64,000 bases of DNA. It comes from Gymnogyps californianus (Eukaryota > Chordata > Aves > Accipitriformes > Cathartidae). Position 1 is the stretch's first letter. Every line of letters starts with the position of its first letter. The position numbers were made by a program, and so were the translations under genes. Under the pieces are notes generated by a model, which saw only the letters and a list, made by a program, of their open reading frames with translations, had not been told where the DNA came from and did not search any database. Where the stretch lies: contig NC_059471.1 of assembly GCF_018139145.2 (NCBI RefSeq), positions 96,908,914-96,972,913 on the forward strand. The letters run 5' to 3'. Positions 1 to 12,900 of this stretch are shown here, in pieces.

Positions 1-3000
1 TGAGGAAGAAGTTGTTAAGAGTAAGAACGATGAGCTCTGGGAATGAATCACCCACTAACATAAAACACCACGTGGATCTGCTTCTCTTGGGGGTTGTAGG
101 TTAAACCTGGAGGTCTTTCTGGAGGCAATGCTCTAGCCAAGCGTTCGCTGGAGAGCTCAGGGCCCTTTGACTCTGGTGGCTTACAGGAGTCAAAATAGCA
201 GGTTTAATGGTCCTTTCGGCCTCTGCGAAGTCACCATGTCACATACAGATCCCTAACAAGACAAGAGATGAGTGGGGTACCTGTGGGGGCAAATATGCCA
301 GAGTCCCCCAGCTGCTGTTGCCTCTGCTACTGCCTTTGGGATCAGAACGACAGTGTCTGAAGGGAGCCCGGGTGGAGGTGGCAGGGAAGTATGTCAGCCT
401 TGGGGGCCACCCAGCTTTCTTATCACTCTGGTGCAGCATATTCAGAAAGCAAATTCAGGGGCTTTTCTTTGTTCTTTGCAGAAAAGGGACTCTTGTGGCT
501 GAAACCAACTGCCCCAGGAACTGTGGTTACGTCAGGTCCCAGAAGTGCTGATGCCTGGGGAAGCTGAAAGGCTGGAGCCAGATGACAGAGCAGGGGGGAC
601 TGTAGCCAGCACTCTCCTGAACACGGTCCCCTCACCTGTCACAAGGCCAGGGATCAATGTCTGCTTTGCAGTGCTGGCTGTGCAGCATGACCACCCAAGT
701 ATTAGTACGTCAGCTCTTTGCCTCTTACTACTGGCGAGCTTGTATCCCACGTTCCTGCATTGCCCAAAACAGTGGAGTCCCAGTCTCCTCTGGAATCAGG
801 CTCTAGTACACATCATGACCAGTTTGGACAGAGCCCCCAGGCTCAGAGCTGTTCATACCCGGAGGTGGCCATGGTGGCCCCCCGAGGGCTCACGCGGGCT
901 CCGAGAGCCTTTGGAGAGTGCACCCCCTGCAGAAGTCCATGCCCTCGCTCCCTTGCCTGTCCCTGCTCAGTGCGTGGCCCTCGGTACTGGAGCAACTGCC
1001 CCCCTATGGTTTGGGCAAATGAGAAAGTTACTCTGGGGAAAGCTGATGTATGAACTTGTGGTGCACCAGCTGCTTGGCAAGAATTGCTTAGGAGTGTGTT
1101 GTCATGTGGCAAAGCTCATCTCCTTTTCACTGCTTTCCGGAGGATTTCAGGGAAGTAGCATGAGAATGAGCAGTGTCCACAGAGCAGCTGACACCCTGCC
1201 AGTTCACATCCTGCTTTACCCCAAGAAAAATTACTTCTCTGTCATTAAAGACAAAACCTCATCTTAAATATCACCAAATTATGGCAGATCATGACTTCTT
1301 TTAACAGAAAAGAGCAGAGTCTTCAAAACTTCTCCTTCAGAAATGAAAGTCGGGGTGAATTATCTCTGAGATTTGTCTAGACAAAGATCACATTATTGCC
1401 TTGACCCGTCACGGGAACACTTATCAGCTCTCTGTGATGTAGATCTTCTTTTCCAAATCTCTCTCTTTTTTATTCTTTCTTTCTCTCTCATTTTTTTCAT
1501 GCTAAACCTCCACTACTAAGAAATACATCAGACAACCTCAAAGGGAAAAATAAAGTTGCAATCGATAAGCTGAAAAACAAAACTGAGAAATAAAAAGTCA
1601 CTTCTCTCAATCTGAGCTGTAACTGGTATAACAGTGTACATTGCTCCATCAAAGCTTGCCTACATTACATCATACCAACATCAGTGATGAGAAAAGGACA
1701 AAGAGACCGTATTGTAATATTAGCTAGAGACAAGTGCAAGAAAAAAAGAAGTAAAGCAGACAGGGGAGCTAGAATTAAAACGTTACAAAATATTGCATAT
1801 GCGCAAAAAATGATGCAAGAAAGTTCAGCACTGGGGGCTGAAGGAAGACATTGGAGAGCTGATCATCTGTTGATGAGCCATGCAGTATTGCTTCTTGTTT
1901 ACTTTCTGGGGCAAGCCCTGCCCTGGTGTGAATGGAAGAAAGAGGGCTGCACAACCATGGCTGCATTTCATGGCACGACAGCACACACAAAACCAGACAG
2001 TATTCGCGGGTAGATCCCCACCTGTACTCATTGGAAGACTGACAGCTAATGACATGCCTCTAATTGTAACACTATTCAGTGTATTATACTAATTATGGAA
2101 TCAGTCTTAATATCCTGACCACTACATCTCCTAAAAGACTGGGCTTTTAGGGGAATTCAGCCAAACCACTCATCTGTCCTACAACCACATTTTCAAAAGC
2201 CCGTATACCACGCTACGCTGTATCTACACTTTGTATTGCAAGTGGTATGGGAGGGAATTTTTTGAGTCATTTAAGGGCCAGAACAGCTTTTTACAATAAA
2301 ATGGAACTACAGTTCTCACCAAATATGCTCCTAGTAGTAGTAACATTTTTGATCAAATAATTCAATAAACAACATAAGACATCCAGATTTCAGTTCCTGT
2401 TCCTCACTACTTGGCACCCGTATCACATCCTGTTGTGTTACATGGTTTCCTATTTGACTGTGCTATGAGGAGAAACCTTTTTCTAAATTTTCTAATTTCT
2501 AATTCTAAAGACAACTTTAAAATGTTTTTTAGGTATGTGATGGGCATTGTTTTGGTCTGGACACTAATGTATCCAGGAGTACAGTTGTGTTTTTCTTCAA
2601 GGAGGAATGTTCTCATATCAGAGTTTATTTTCCATAATTTGCTAGATTCATTAGTTCATGGCAATGGCTTATAGCAGGACAGATGCATGTTTGCTTTCTA
2701 CTGTAGTATTAAGACTATTGTTGACTATAGCTGTTGTTCTTAAAATAGCTTTCTATATGGTCCATTTAGACTGTCAGTTTGGAACACTGTATCAATTTCC
2801 AAACTCATGCTTAATATGTTTCATTATCTCAAATCAGAGCTCTTTCACTTTAACAATGTAATATTGACATAATTAAAACCATAAGCAAGTTACAATTAGA
2901 TCTATAAAATGACCAACAATATTTTTTCTTTTAATCTGCTTCTTAAAATTCTTGATGTCCAGTGAGATATAAAACCAAAATCTTTAATTTGTACAACAAA

Positions 3001-6000
3001 TACCTGTACTGCATTTTATACTTATGTCCTTAGAGTAAATTTTAGTCTTGAGCCTTTACATAAGTATATTTGCATTTGAAAATATCTCACCTGTTCAGCT
3101 ATTGCCAAGATGGCTCTTAAGCATTTTCTCTGAGCATTTCATTAGCTCTCTTCCCAGAAGATCACAATGATCAGAAACAAAGAGAGATCTTAATTGTAAG
3201 ACATTGTATAAATCTAATCTTATTGCAGTTTGGGAATGCTGAGGTTTGAAATTAGTTTTGGGAGGTCCTATATTCCTTCGTGTTTTAGTTCTAACAAGAG
3301 ATCAGTCACTTTATGCATCATGAACTCCCTCTTCATGCTCTCTGTAGAGAGTTTGCCATTCATTGGGATCCAGGCTTAGCTGTGATGGATTTTTTTAATT
3401 GCTCAGATGATTTCCAGTGTGCTGTGTGTTACATGGGATAAGAAATGGCATGCTGAAGAAGTCGTCCTGAAACCAACGTCTTCCTTTTGGAGAAGGAAAA
3501 CTTCAGCTGGACGGTCTCAGACAAACCTTCTGTTCCTTAGTTAAAGGCATCTGCATCTGACTTTATTCTGAGTTTGTTCTTCAGCTGTGCCCACTCTCTT
3601 GTCATTCTTAGGGTTAACATTAAATCCGGGCAAAAGAAAATAATCCTTCTCCAGAAGGCATTTCACACTCCAAAACCTGTGAACTCCATTTCCACAACAG
3701 TTTCTTTGATGCATTATCTAGTGTCCTTAGCAAATGAGCTTTTGCCACTTGTGATCAGAGCAAAGCGTATCTGGCAGAAATGAAGCCGAGTAAAGGAGCA
3801 GAGGGCAACTCAGACAGCAAGAGCACTCTTTTGCTTGGGATCACTCACAACACAGGAGATCCACACAGGACAATGTGCACTAAGTAGGAGAGGCCCAAAA
3901 GACATTTTCAGCAATTACATACTGTTCTCAATACTTTTTTTTTTTCCAACACACCCACACACACAGTGAGTAGGTAAAAGTATTGCCAAGTTATTCCCTT
4001 GCTTTTCTTACATCAACAGGAAATCAACTATCTCATTATGCACGACTAATAAAGAACTGTGAATACCAGTGCTCCTTTCTAACAACATAATTAAATATAT
4101 CATAGCCCTTTCCTTCTCTGGGTATAAATAAATCAGTTGCCATTGCTGCCAGGCACACAGAGCACGTCTTGCCCGAAACTGGTATTTTACAGTGCTACAA
4201 AGTGTCCTCTTTTGCATGGGGAAGTCTTGAAATTTTGGTGTTAAACATGATCTTTTTGGCCAATGCCCTGAGTGCCTAGTGCGACAACAAAATGTGAGAC
4301 AGAGAGCATAGAGAGCCAACAGACAGACTATTGTTTTCTCTTCATTCATTCACTTCCATCAAGTGGATTTCTTGGCAGTTCTTTTCCATAGGATCAGGCC
4401 AAGCTCATGATCTCAAAGGGTCTTCTCAGAATCATAAACCATTTTATTTGGAATCACATTTTTTCCCTCATTTCATCACCAGTCTGTTCTCAGCAGTCAG
4501 CTTTGCTGTTTTACTCCAGATGTCTCCACTAGTCAAGGAAACTATTTGCTTTTGTGCGAACTGTCCTCCCCTCATCCTCTATTTTTAAGATGCAATGTCT
4601 CTTCCACTTGCTACTCCTGCTAGCTTCTCTGTAGACAAAGTGTTGGAAAAGTGTTGTAAAATTGTTCACGCCTCATACTTTCTTTTGCTCTTAACCCATA
4701 CATAAAATTGCACAAGTAGCCAGAGCTACTGTGATTTTTCTCTTGACTTTTTTCTCAGTTGCAAGTCATACTTTACTAGCTTTAGTGTCATGCACTGAAA
4801 TCTCCATGGTGCAAAAGCCAGAGATTTGTGGAGACTATTCCATAAGGATTTGGTATATTTCAAATGTCACAGTGCAGTCATACATTTACAGATGGAAGAA
4901 CAAGAGGGCCACACAACCCCTATTCCATTTGAGTATGATTTTGCTCGTCTCGCATCGGTATGCTCAATATGGACCGCTCTTCTACAGCAGCAGTGATCTG
5001 CTGCTTGAAGTGTTAATTCTTAACATTTTCCAAGAAGAAAGGAGGATTATGATCCTTAGGGCAGTGTTCAGTCCATTTTGTAAGGCTATTTTTGATTGCT
5101 CTACCACTTCACATTATTTGGATTATGCCTTTTGCCTCCTTTTTCTAATATCAGATTAGCTTACTTGCTCTGTCACCCCTTTTAGTCCTTCTATTAATTT
5201 CTGCTCCTTCTTCTGCTATATCTTCTGTACAGGTGACAAAAAGTCAAACAAATTGCTTTGCAGTTGTTTAGTTAGATGTCAGTTTAGGTGTTTAGTGCAC
5301 CAGCCAAACATGACAGAGAACATACAAGCACCATAACCCACGCTGGGTAGGCTGTAGTACTTTCACTTGGTTGCTTTATATTGAAGATCGATAATCAGCA
5401 TTTGCTTGTTTTCCTCCACTGCAATTTCATTTGCAGGTATTTTCCACCCTTTTAATTACACTCTGATATGGGATGCACCAGAGCGCTTCTCTGCTTGTGA
5501 CCTTTTTCCTGGCAATCATCTCATGTACTAGTAGCACTGCAGTCACAGAGAGTTTGATTAGATTTTTGGTAGAGAACCTGTGCAATAAAAACATTATTAG
5601 GGAATACATGCTAGCTAATTTTTACATCGTCTTCCACCATTTAAATTTTTATCATGATGATTTTAAAGCTTTCTATCCCAGAATTTATTTGCTGAAAACA
5701 TATATTCCATGGTCCTGTAGACTCTGACGTTTCTATTGTACCTGAATTTAGCACTGATTTCTCCCCTTATAGTGAATGAATACTGTCCAACTAATGCCAG
5801 TGAGGCCGTCGCTGTTAATAGCAGGGTACTACCTATTGTTTCTGACTTAAGATGAAGATCAATTACGCTTGAGGTCAGCTGTTGGTTTTCCAAATACTTC
5901 TTCTGGTCCTGTGAAAATAGCTGCATTTTTATTTTTCTGTATTCTGGGGTGAGCCCCCCAAACCTAGTGTACATAACATCACTTCAAGGTTTTTCTAGTT

Positions 6001-7016
6001 AAAGTTATTCTCCAGTTGCATGCAGCACATGAGCTGGATCGTTTTGCTCGTCTAGACCATGTACCTGTTTAAAACGTGGTACATGAAAGTTTGAGTAGTC
6101 CTTACTCTAGGTACTCCTTTTTAATGTGTTTTCTTTAACTGTGTCTCCATTGTCTGCTGCAAACTTGCTATGCCTTCATCACACACTTGTCTCTTAAATT
6201 TGGGTGTTATCTTATTGCCTCCTGTTTTGTCTGGGCATGTTTGTGCATGATGGGGAGAGGTTCAGTGCAGGCAACCAACCGGTGATCACATCTCTCTTTT
6301 GGTTTTGTCACTGTGTCATTGTGCCTACTGCTAATGACACAGGCATCTGCTTTTCAAATGGGTGACATGCTCTAGCCACCCTAAAAACTTTTCAGCATTC
6401 AGTTATCCTCTGCTACTAATTTTATATGCATTTCTCTCACAGCTGTCCTACTCCAAAAACGGCTCAAGTCCTCCACATCACATACAGTCATGTCACCCAT
6501 TTTTCAGTTGTCCCCAAAGGTGCTCAATCTGTCTGAGATTATCTTTTCTTCTGTATACATAGAGAGACGTATGCCTCTCTTTCACAAAGTCTAGTCAGTC
6601 TCTCTGGATTCTTAATAATTGCATTAATGAGCTTGCCACTGAAGATGTGTGTTTTGCAGATACACCTGTTCTCTTTGCATGATACCCATTTGAAAACAAT
6701 CAGCTCTCTAGCTCTCTGGTATGTAGATCACTTCTCTGTCTCACAACCAGGAAAAATTAGAATATTGTTTTCCTCCTTTTTTTTTTTTTCCCAATTCTTC
6801 ACAATATTTCTAGTTTCAAAGTCCATAGGCAACATATTCGCCACGCACAAGCCGTAGGAGTTAGTTTCTTCTTCTGACAGCCTTAAATGCCTTAATTTAA
6901 TTGCATCAAGTGGTGCAGACACACATAAGAGAGAACAAATTAACTGTCAACAATAAGGTTTTTTTACAAATACTCTACTTTAGGAGCTCAGCTGTCTGCC
7001 ACTCTCTCACACTGAG

Positions 7017-7043
7017 ACACACACACGTGCATGCATGCACACA
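7017..7043. repeat. Alternating purine-pyrimidine tract (CA repeat plus GTGCATGCATGCAC palindrome)
   Basis: Twenty-seven consecutive bases alternate purine and pyrimidine. The core GTGCATGCATGCAC at 7027-7040 is its own reverse complement. Such tracts are the classical Z-DNA-prone type; no function is implied. Confidence 0.8.
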
Positions 7044-8710
7044 GGAGGAAGAACCAAATGGATCATCTTTGAGCCACTTCTACGTCTCAAACGGAGAGTG
7101 CAGCAGCTACCTAAGATTGCACTACACACTACAACTAGAATGGGTTTTGCACTTTAACAACCTCAAACATCTCGATTTTCTGAAGCTAAGGTCCATCTTT
7201 CCTGTCATAAGTACTGTAATTTTAGAAGCCCGATCAGACAGCTTTGCATGTGATTTGCCTTGTGATTATCCTATATCGTAGCTTTTTTAACAAAAGAAAA
7301 CAAATGAATATACATGTTTGCATTACTGAAACTAGACCTTGGGAAATGAACACAACTGCTGATAAAAGTTCACAGTATTCTCTGGTAAAAAGGAAGTCTT
7401 ATCATAACTTCCAGAGCCATGCGGAAGCAGTAGTAGTAACTTTGAACCACATCTTAGTAGTAGCTTTGATATATACCTTTGAAGTTGGCCTTTCTTTGAG
7501 GTGGAGGTTGCACCAGATAACCTTCAGAGGTGCTTTCCCGCCTGAACTTTTCTGTAGGCATATGGTAGTAAGGATGAGGAGCCACATCTTTAATGAAAAC
7601 TTTTCACATAGGCTTTTCAAACATCCTGGCCTGTTATTGTTCATTTTATCTTTGATGTGATACTTATAGGGGAAAGATCATGTAACTGAGGTCTGTATTT
7701 TGACCCTAAGCCAAATACCCCGACTTATTGCTAGTAAGTGACATATTAACAAATCAATATCTAAAAGAATAAAAACATATTGCTATTCAGTGTAAATAGA
7801 TGGAACCACATGAGCTGCAATGATCCTCCACTGCAGCTGCTTCTCCTGTTTTGGTTGTGTGGAAAGAAATAGGGGAGCACTCCCCAAGGAACGTCTTATA
7901 TCTAACGGCAGTGATTTGGCAGTGAAAGCCTGCTTTTATTAACCGCAGGGTTATTCAGTGTGTGCCATAGGAATGGAGTCACTGGCAGAAGAATATCCTT
8001 ATATTTCAAGCTCTCTGGGGAATTCTGCTGGTAGGGGCAACTTAGGACCTGCCTAAGGCTGGGCCTTAATGAAACACCATTTGGAAGGGAAATGGAAGAC
8101 AAAGTTGCCTTATAGATTAAAAACTCATCAGGGAGTTCAGGCAATGCAGATTCAAAAGCCTGATGCATGCAGAGAAGAGGTTTGCACCTGACCTTTCCAA
8201 ATCCCAAAGAGTCTTCTGGCTATGGAGACACATTTGCCTTTCTTGCTTATTCTGAAATTCCTTTCCACCAAAACTGGTACACGTGTGTAGTAGTATAGGC
8301 TGTTCTTATTCATCATGTATGAAAAAAGCATTATAGAAACCATTGCAAAGAACATCAGAAGAGTGCATTCAAACTATGCATTTCAGAAAGAACAAATTTA
8401 TATCCAGAACTCTAAAAATTCTCCTATAAAGTTAACCCACAAGCATTTAAAGTCAGGAAGCTTTTAGCCATGAAGAACTGATTCCATGTAAATCCCTGTT
8501 TACCAAGTGTCTGTTATTAAAACAGCACCCAAAATATCAAAGGAGTAGTTCCCAAACTAGGATATTCCATCAGGAAATATTTCAGTGAGAGATGTGAATT
8601 GGCTGCTGCCAGTATGTTCTGATTTAACCATAATTCCATAGGAATGTTCATCTCCCTTTAAATTTAATGTAAATTTAAGTCTATCCTCCCAAAGCGATCA
8701 CTGATTTGCA

Positions 8711-8973
8711 GTGTATCAGCGATACACAGAGAGGCTGAAGTAATGTTGGCTTTAAGACTCAAAACTGAGAGTCCCCCTTCTTGCTGCTGGCTGGCAGTGG
8801 AAACAGCATCAAGACCTGCAGGTCTTGCGCAACCCTGGAGTTTCTTGTTCATCATGGACAAATTAATTGGTATTCCCAGGATGACTCAGAACCAAGACCA
8901 AATAAAACATTAATGTGGCAATCTTTTTTAACGACTGTCACTGTGGCATTGGTTTGCAGTGTGGCAGTGACAG
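8711..8973. repeat. Cluster of three short inverted repeats
   Basis: Three inverted repeats lie within 263 bp. The first is GTGTATC-AGC-GATACAC at 8711-8727. The second is an uninterrupted 18-bp palindrome, CAAGACCTGCAGGTCTTG, at 8810-8827. The third has 9-bp arms, CTGTCACTG at 8935-8943 and CAGTGACAG at 8965-8973. They lie 1.0-1.3 kb upstream of the ICOSLG start codon, just outside the CpG island. They could be remnants of a small DNA transposon or chance; no flanking target-site duplication was identified. Confidence 0.7.
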
Positions 8974-9841
8974 CTCTGTGGTGTGAGACACAAACGTTCA
9001 CGTTGGTGAAGGAGTCCCAGCTGGGCTGAGGTGCCCGACAGTAAACAAGCCAAACACAGCCACTGACGTGGAGCCAGAAACAAAATTGCTGGTGAATGCG
9101 AACCACAGCCTTCAAATAGCCGGCTGCTACTGCAACACCCCTTATCAACGCGATTCTGCCAGAACTTTTATCTTCTATATCTTCAGGTTTGGTCACGCCC
9201 CGTATCAGATCGCATTTAGGGTTATTTACTAATTACACAATCGTAAACCTAATGTCTTTTGAAACACAACTCCACAGCAGAGCCCCCGCTTCCCTGGCAG
9301 GCGTTGCGAAGACCCGTGTGCGCAGCCGGACTGCGGCGCTCTGCCCGCACCCCGCGCCCGCCGAGCGGGGCCGTGGGGCCGCTCTCCGCCGCCTCGCAGG
9401 GCCAAGGAGCCGCCGCTGCCTCCGGGCTATCGCAAAAGCCGGTGCCCAGCCCTGACTCCCCAGGTCCTGCCCAGCAGCGCCCAGAGCCGTGATGGGGCAC
9501 AGACAGCGTCCCCGCGGGGGGGGACGGACGGGACACACGGCTTTGCGGGGTCGGGAGCCCCTGCCGAGCGGCCCCGGGGAGGCTTTGGAAAGGGGTCAGT
9601 GGGGATGGGCGAAGCGCCTGAGACCCTCCGCACCGCCGGGACGAGGCCGGGGCCGGGCTGTCTCGGACAGCAGCGCCCGGCGTGCGGGGCCGAAGCGGGA
9701 CTGGGGCCGGCCCTCAAGCCCAGAGGAGGGCTTTGCCGGCGGCCCGGGTGCCGGTGGCAAGGCGCCCCCCGTTTGCACGGCGGCCCGGATTACCCGGTAG
9801 CAGGCCTGGCCGCGCACCGGCTCCGGGTGCGCTCGGAAGGC

Positions 9842-9851
9842 GGAAATCCCC
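9842..9851 (-). promoter_or_regulatory. Consensus NF-kappaB binding site
   Basis: GGAAATCCCC on the + strand reads GGGGATTTCC on the - strand, which fits the kappaB consensus GGGRNNYYCC at every position. It lies 124 bp upstream of the ICOSLG ATG, inside the CpG island. In mammals ICOSLG is known to be induced through NF-kappaB signalling, in B cells and in TNF-treated non-immune cells, so the location is functionally sensible. Use of the site here is inferred. Confidence 0.55.
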
Positions 9852-9901
9852 GGCGGGAGGAGGCGTGGGAGTGAAAGGGGACAGGCCTAAACCGGGCAGC
9901 C

Positions 9902-9946
9902 CTCGGCTCGGCTCGGCACGGCACGGCACAGCACGGCTCGGCTCGG
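9902..9946 (+). repeat. GGCTC/GGCAC pentamer tandem repeat
   Basis: About nine consecutive five-base units alternate between GGCTC and GGCAC (one unit reads AGCAC). The repeat ends 28 bp before the ICOSLG ATG, so it lies in the core promoter or the 5' UTR. It is G-rich and could vary in copy number between individuals. Confidence 0.85.
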
Positions 9947-9974
9947 GCAGCCACCCGCCTCCCGCGCCGCTGCG

Positions 9975-9988
9975 ATGGAGCCGCAAGG
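9975..9988 (+). CDS. ICOSLG: ICOSLG coding exon 1: start codon and first residues of the signal peptide
   Basis: Fourteen coding bases give M-E-P-Q plus two bases of a Gly codon, followed immediately by the donor GTGAGT at 9989. The start was chosen because it is the only ATG in the proximal leader, has a good Kozak context, and joins in frame to the hydrophobic signal-peptide exon. Human ICOSLG likewise splits its signal peptide between a tiny first exon and a second exon. Intron 1 is 3,417 bp. Confidence 0.85.
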
Positions 9989-12900
9989 GTGAGTGGCGGC
10001 CCGGGGCCCCGGGGGAGGGGGAGCTGCCGCCCCTCCCGCCTGTCGCTGGGGCACGGGGGGCACAAGCCGGCTGTTTGCCGGGGCGGTGGTGGGCTGCTTG
10101 CTCGGGGGCAGAGAGATACACACCCCCACACCCCCCTTAGAAAAAATCCGAGTTTCATTGCGATGCAGCGGGCAGGAAAAGTTCTGGCGAGGATGGGGCT
10201 TCTCAAACGGAGAGACAGGGGCGAGGCGGTGCAGGGGGTCCCCTCCCGACTCCCGGACCCGGGACAGCGGGGTTGCGGCGTTAAACGTGCCCGGCGGCAG
10301 CTGCCGCTGCCTGCCTGCCGGCACGGGCAGCTCTCCGGGGCGCCCGTAGCCGCGGGAGAGCCGAGGACTGGGGAGGCGAGTTTTGCAAGGCACCCTCCAC
10401 GGCCAGGGCGCCCCTGGCACAGCGGGTCAGCCCACGCAGGGGCCCCACCTCTCTGTGCTTTGTGATCAACCCCGTCGAAGGCTGCAGGCAGTGAATTGGC
10501 ATTTTAAGGAGCCTTTTTGCCCGAATGTGAACGATGGGAGGAGGCAAGCGGCCCCACCGGTTTTTATTGCCCAGATGAGTGTTGCCTTGCGGTAGGCGTT
10601 AGAAAAGCTTCACAGATAGCCTAGTTCGGGCACCTGCCGATGCGAGAAGAGCGATGTCGCTACAAGGGTAGGGGATAAAGCAAATCTTAGCAGTGGAGCA
10701 AAAGCCCCAAAGTTATTATTGCAAGCATCGGGACATCTTTTGTCTGGCTAGTTTGTGCCAGAACAGCAACATCCCATGGCTCTAAAATAAATAGTGCATG
10801 AAAAAGTTGAGATGCTGGTAGGAAGAATAATCTCACCAAACAAGAATGTGTGAAAGAGGAAGTGCAACTTTCTCCCGTTTCACATGACATTTTAAAAAAT
10901 GTATAGAAAGGGAAGGTGTGGGAAAGAATTGAAAAAGAAAACAAAATTAAAATACTTTTAAAAGAATAAATAAAGGAGAGAACCCAAGAAACTAACACAG
11001 CTACACCTGCACTTAGTGGAGCTCACTACCAGTGTGATGGACCCAGGAGCTGAGTGTACATATGGGGCGAAAGGGAGGTTTCTCTGCGTTTCTCCCTTTT
11101 TCCAACAGGAGCTTGGCATTAAAGCTATTCGGGGAACACAGTGGGTTGACACTGCCCCCACACCACCACAGCTGCAACCTCTTCCAGAAAGAGGATGAGC
11201 ATCTCTGTCCAACGTTGACTGTGACATCATTTGTTAAAATAAGAAATCAAGACCTGCTTTTTATACATAGATTAGAGAATCAGTTCTGGCTGACTATCCA
11301 AATGTTTGTTGGCATCAGCAAATGTTTACTATGGGAAATTCCCTAAAGAGTCCCATAAAGATCAGTCAATTGTTGTTCTCCATTTAATTCAAATGACTTG
11401 CTATATCAACAGTTTCTAACTTGGGCGGGAAACAATAAAACAAACATGGCCACGGGATTAAGAACGATTAAGAACTACATTAAGGTGAGCTTGTCAAGAC
11501 AGACCTGTACAAGCCTGACACAAAAGTGATGGCTCCTGCACAGTATAAAAATACAACAGAAATACAATACAAGACCATGTGCAAAAGCCACCAAAAGTCA
11601 CTGCCAGAGCAGAGCTGCCTCCCTGGAGTGTTTAGGTACGCTTACTTGGGAGACTTACTTTAGGGCTGATTGCAGGTTTACTAAAATAAGTATTAAAGCA
11701 GAAATGTTCCACACTGGGCATCCACTTAAACTTTTGAAACCTCATCTATGAAACCATTTCAAAGGACACAGAAAAGGAAAAGAAAGTGTTCTTTTCATAT
11801 AAAAGTAATACAATTCAGACTGACTCTTTCCTAAACTTTCCCCATCTCATTCTCTAGAGATGGGGCTTCAAGTGGAGGTAGATTTTGTGTCAGGAATGTC
11901 CTCTGCTTTCTCCATGGGAAGGCAAATATGTTTGGGAAGATCATAATTTTCCTGGGGGCAGGTGGGAATTAGAGACCCTCCTCCACAGCAGAGGAGACCC
12001 AAGTTGTGCCCAGGCAGCTGGTAGGAGTAAAGCTGGGCAGAAGCAATGCTGTGCCTGGGAAGTGACGGACGAATCCTGATGCTCAGCTGGACAAAGGGGC
12101 AGGAGCTGTGGGGAAAGGGCAGGAAGCCTGGAAGAGAGAGGGGATGTTGTAAAGCACGGCAGATGGGGAAAAGAGAGGTGAGAAATGGCTGCTGGGAGAG
12201 TAAGCTTAGGTTAGGGCTTGGAGGGAGGAGGGTCAGGCAGGGCAGGGTTGGTTTGGAGGGATGAAGGCAAACAGTCTGGGTGGGAGACCCTGGAGCTCGC
12301 TCCTGGGTGGACATGGGCTGCTGGGGGCCGCTCTCCCCATTGCCCCAGCCCTTGGCTCAGTGTTGGACCTGGCTGAGGGTTGAGAACAACTGGGGAAGGG
12401 AGCCAGCTGCACACCCAGGTAGTGCAGCCTCACGGTCCTGCTTGCTTGCAAAAGTGAGTGGGGGAAACTGGGGATGAGCAGGTGCTCGTGTCCCTCTGCC
12501 CATCGGCTCAGCTTTGCAACCTTACTGCACCTGGGGCAGTATCAAGGTGGGCAACTGCAGCTACATAGCTCCCATTCCAAAACCTTTCCAGCATCTTCCT
12601 TTCCTTTCCCTTCCCACAGTGGTCTGGAGGAAGGAGAGCACAATGTATAGCTAGGCATGGTGGTGAAAGGCTATTTTAAAGTAACTCTTAGGAAAGTGCT
12701 GCACATTTCTCTCTCTTAAAGCCCTATAGGGTGAGAGTTAAATCACCTGGACTTTATAGATGGGTTAAACTGGGTTTTCCTATAGCATCCAGCAGGTGTA
12801 ACCCCCTTGGGAAACTCCTGCATAGATTTGCCCCTCCAGAGTAATCAAACACGCCGAATTCTTTCCAGCAAAACCTTTGCACAGCTCCCTGCTATCAGCA

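Larger units (their letters stand above)
1..9284. other. Intergenic DNA upstream of ICOSLG, no gene recognised
   Basis: No exon with a recognisable protein family was found on either strand. The longest open frames (545-1267 and 4731-5159 on the + strand, 4008-4349 on the - strand) have no signal peptide, domain or splice context that I can recognise and look like chance frames. The first 1.1 kb is richer in GC than the rest. From about 1.3 to 8.6 kb the sequence is AT-rich with short T and CA tracts. A cluster of short inverted repeats sits at 8.71-8.97 kb and a purine-pyrimidine alternating stretch at 7017-7043; both are listed separately. Distal ICOSLG enhancers could lie here but nothing in the sequence marks them. 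Confidence 0.6.
9285..10455. promoter_or_regulatory. ICOSLG: CpG island and promoter region of ICOSLG
   Basis: Base composition switches abruptly near 9285 from AT-rich to very GC- and CpG-rich and reverts by about 10455. The island covers the inferred promoter, the 5' UTR, coding exon 1 (ATG at 9975) and the first 460 bp of intron 1. No TATA box is visible just upstream of the ATG, as expected for a CpG-island promoter, so the transcription start is probably dispersed and cannot be fixed from sequence. No ATG occurs between about 9850 and the coding ATG, so there is no upstream open reading frame in the proximal leader. A kappaB site and a pentamer repeat inside the island are listed separately. 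Confidence 0.85.

Noticed and set aside
545..1267. 240-codon + strand open frame, the longest in the window
   Set aside because: Proline- and cysteine-rich composition from GC-rich DNA, no domain, signal peptide or splice context that I recognise. Treated as a chance frame.
4731..5159. 142-codon + strand frame with hydrophobic residues
   Set aside because: AT-rich DNA commonly gives Phe/Leu/Ile-rich frames; no recognisable family and poor start context.
9233..10465. Many open frames on both strands in the GC-rich region
   Set aside because: Stop codons are rare in a CpG island; none continues into a recognisable protein except the short ICOSLG exon 1.
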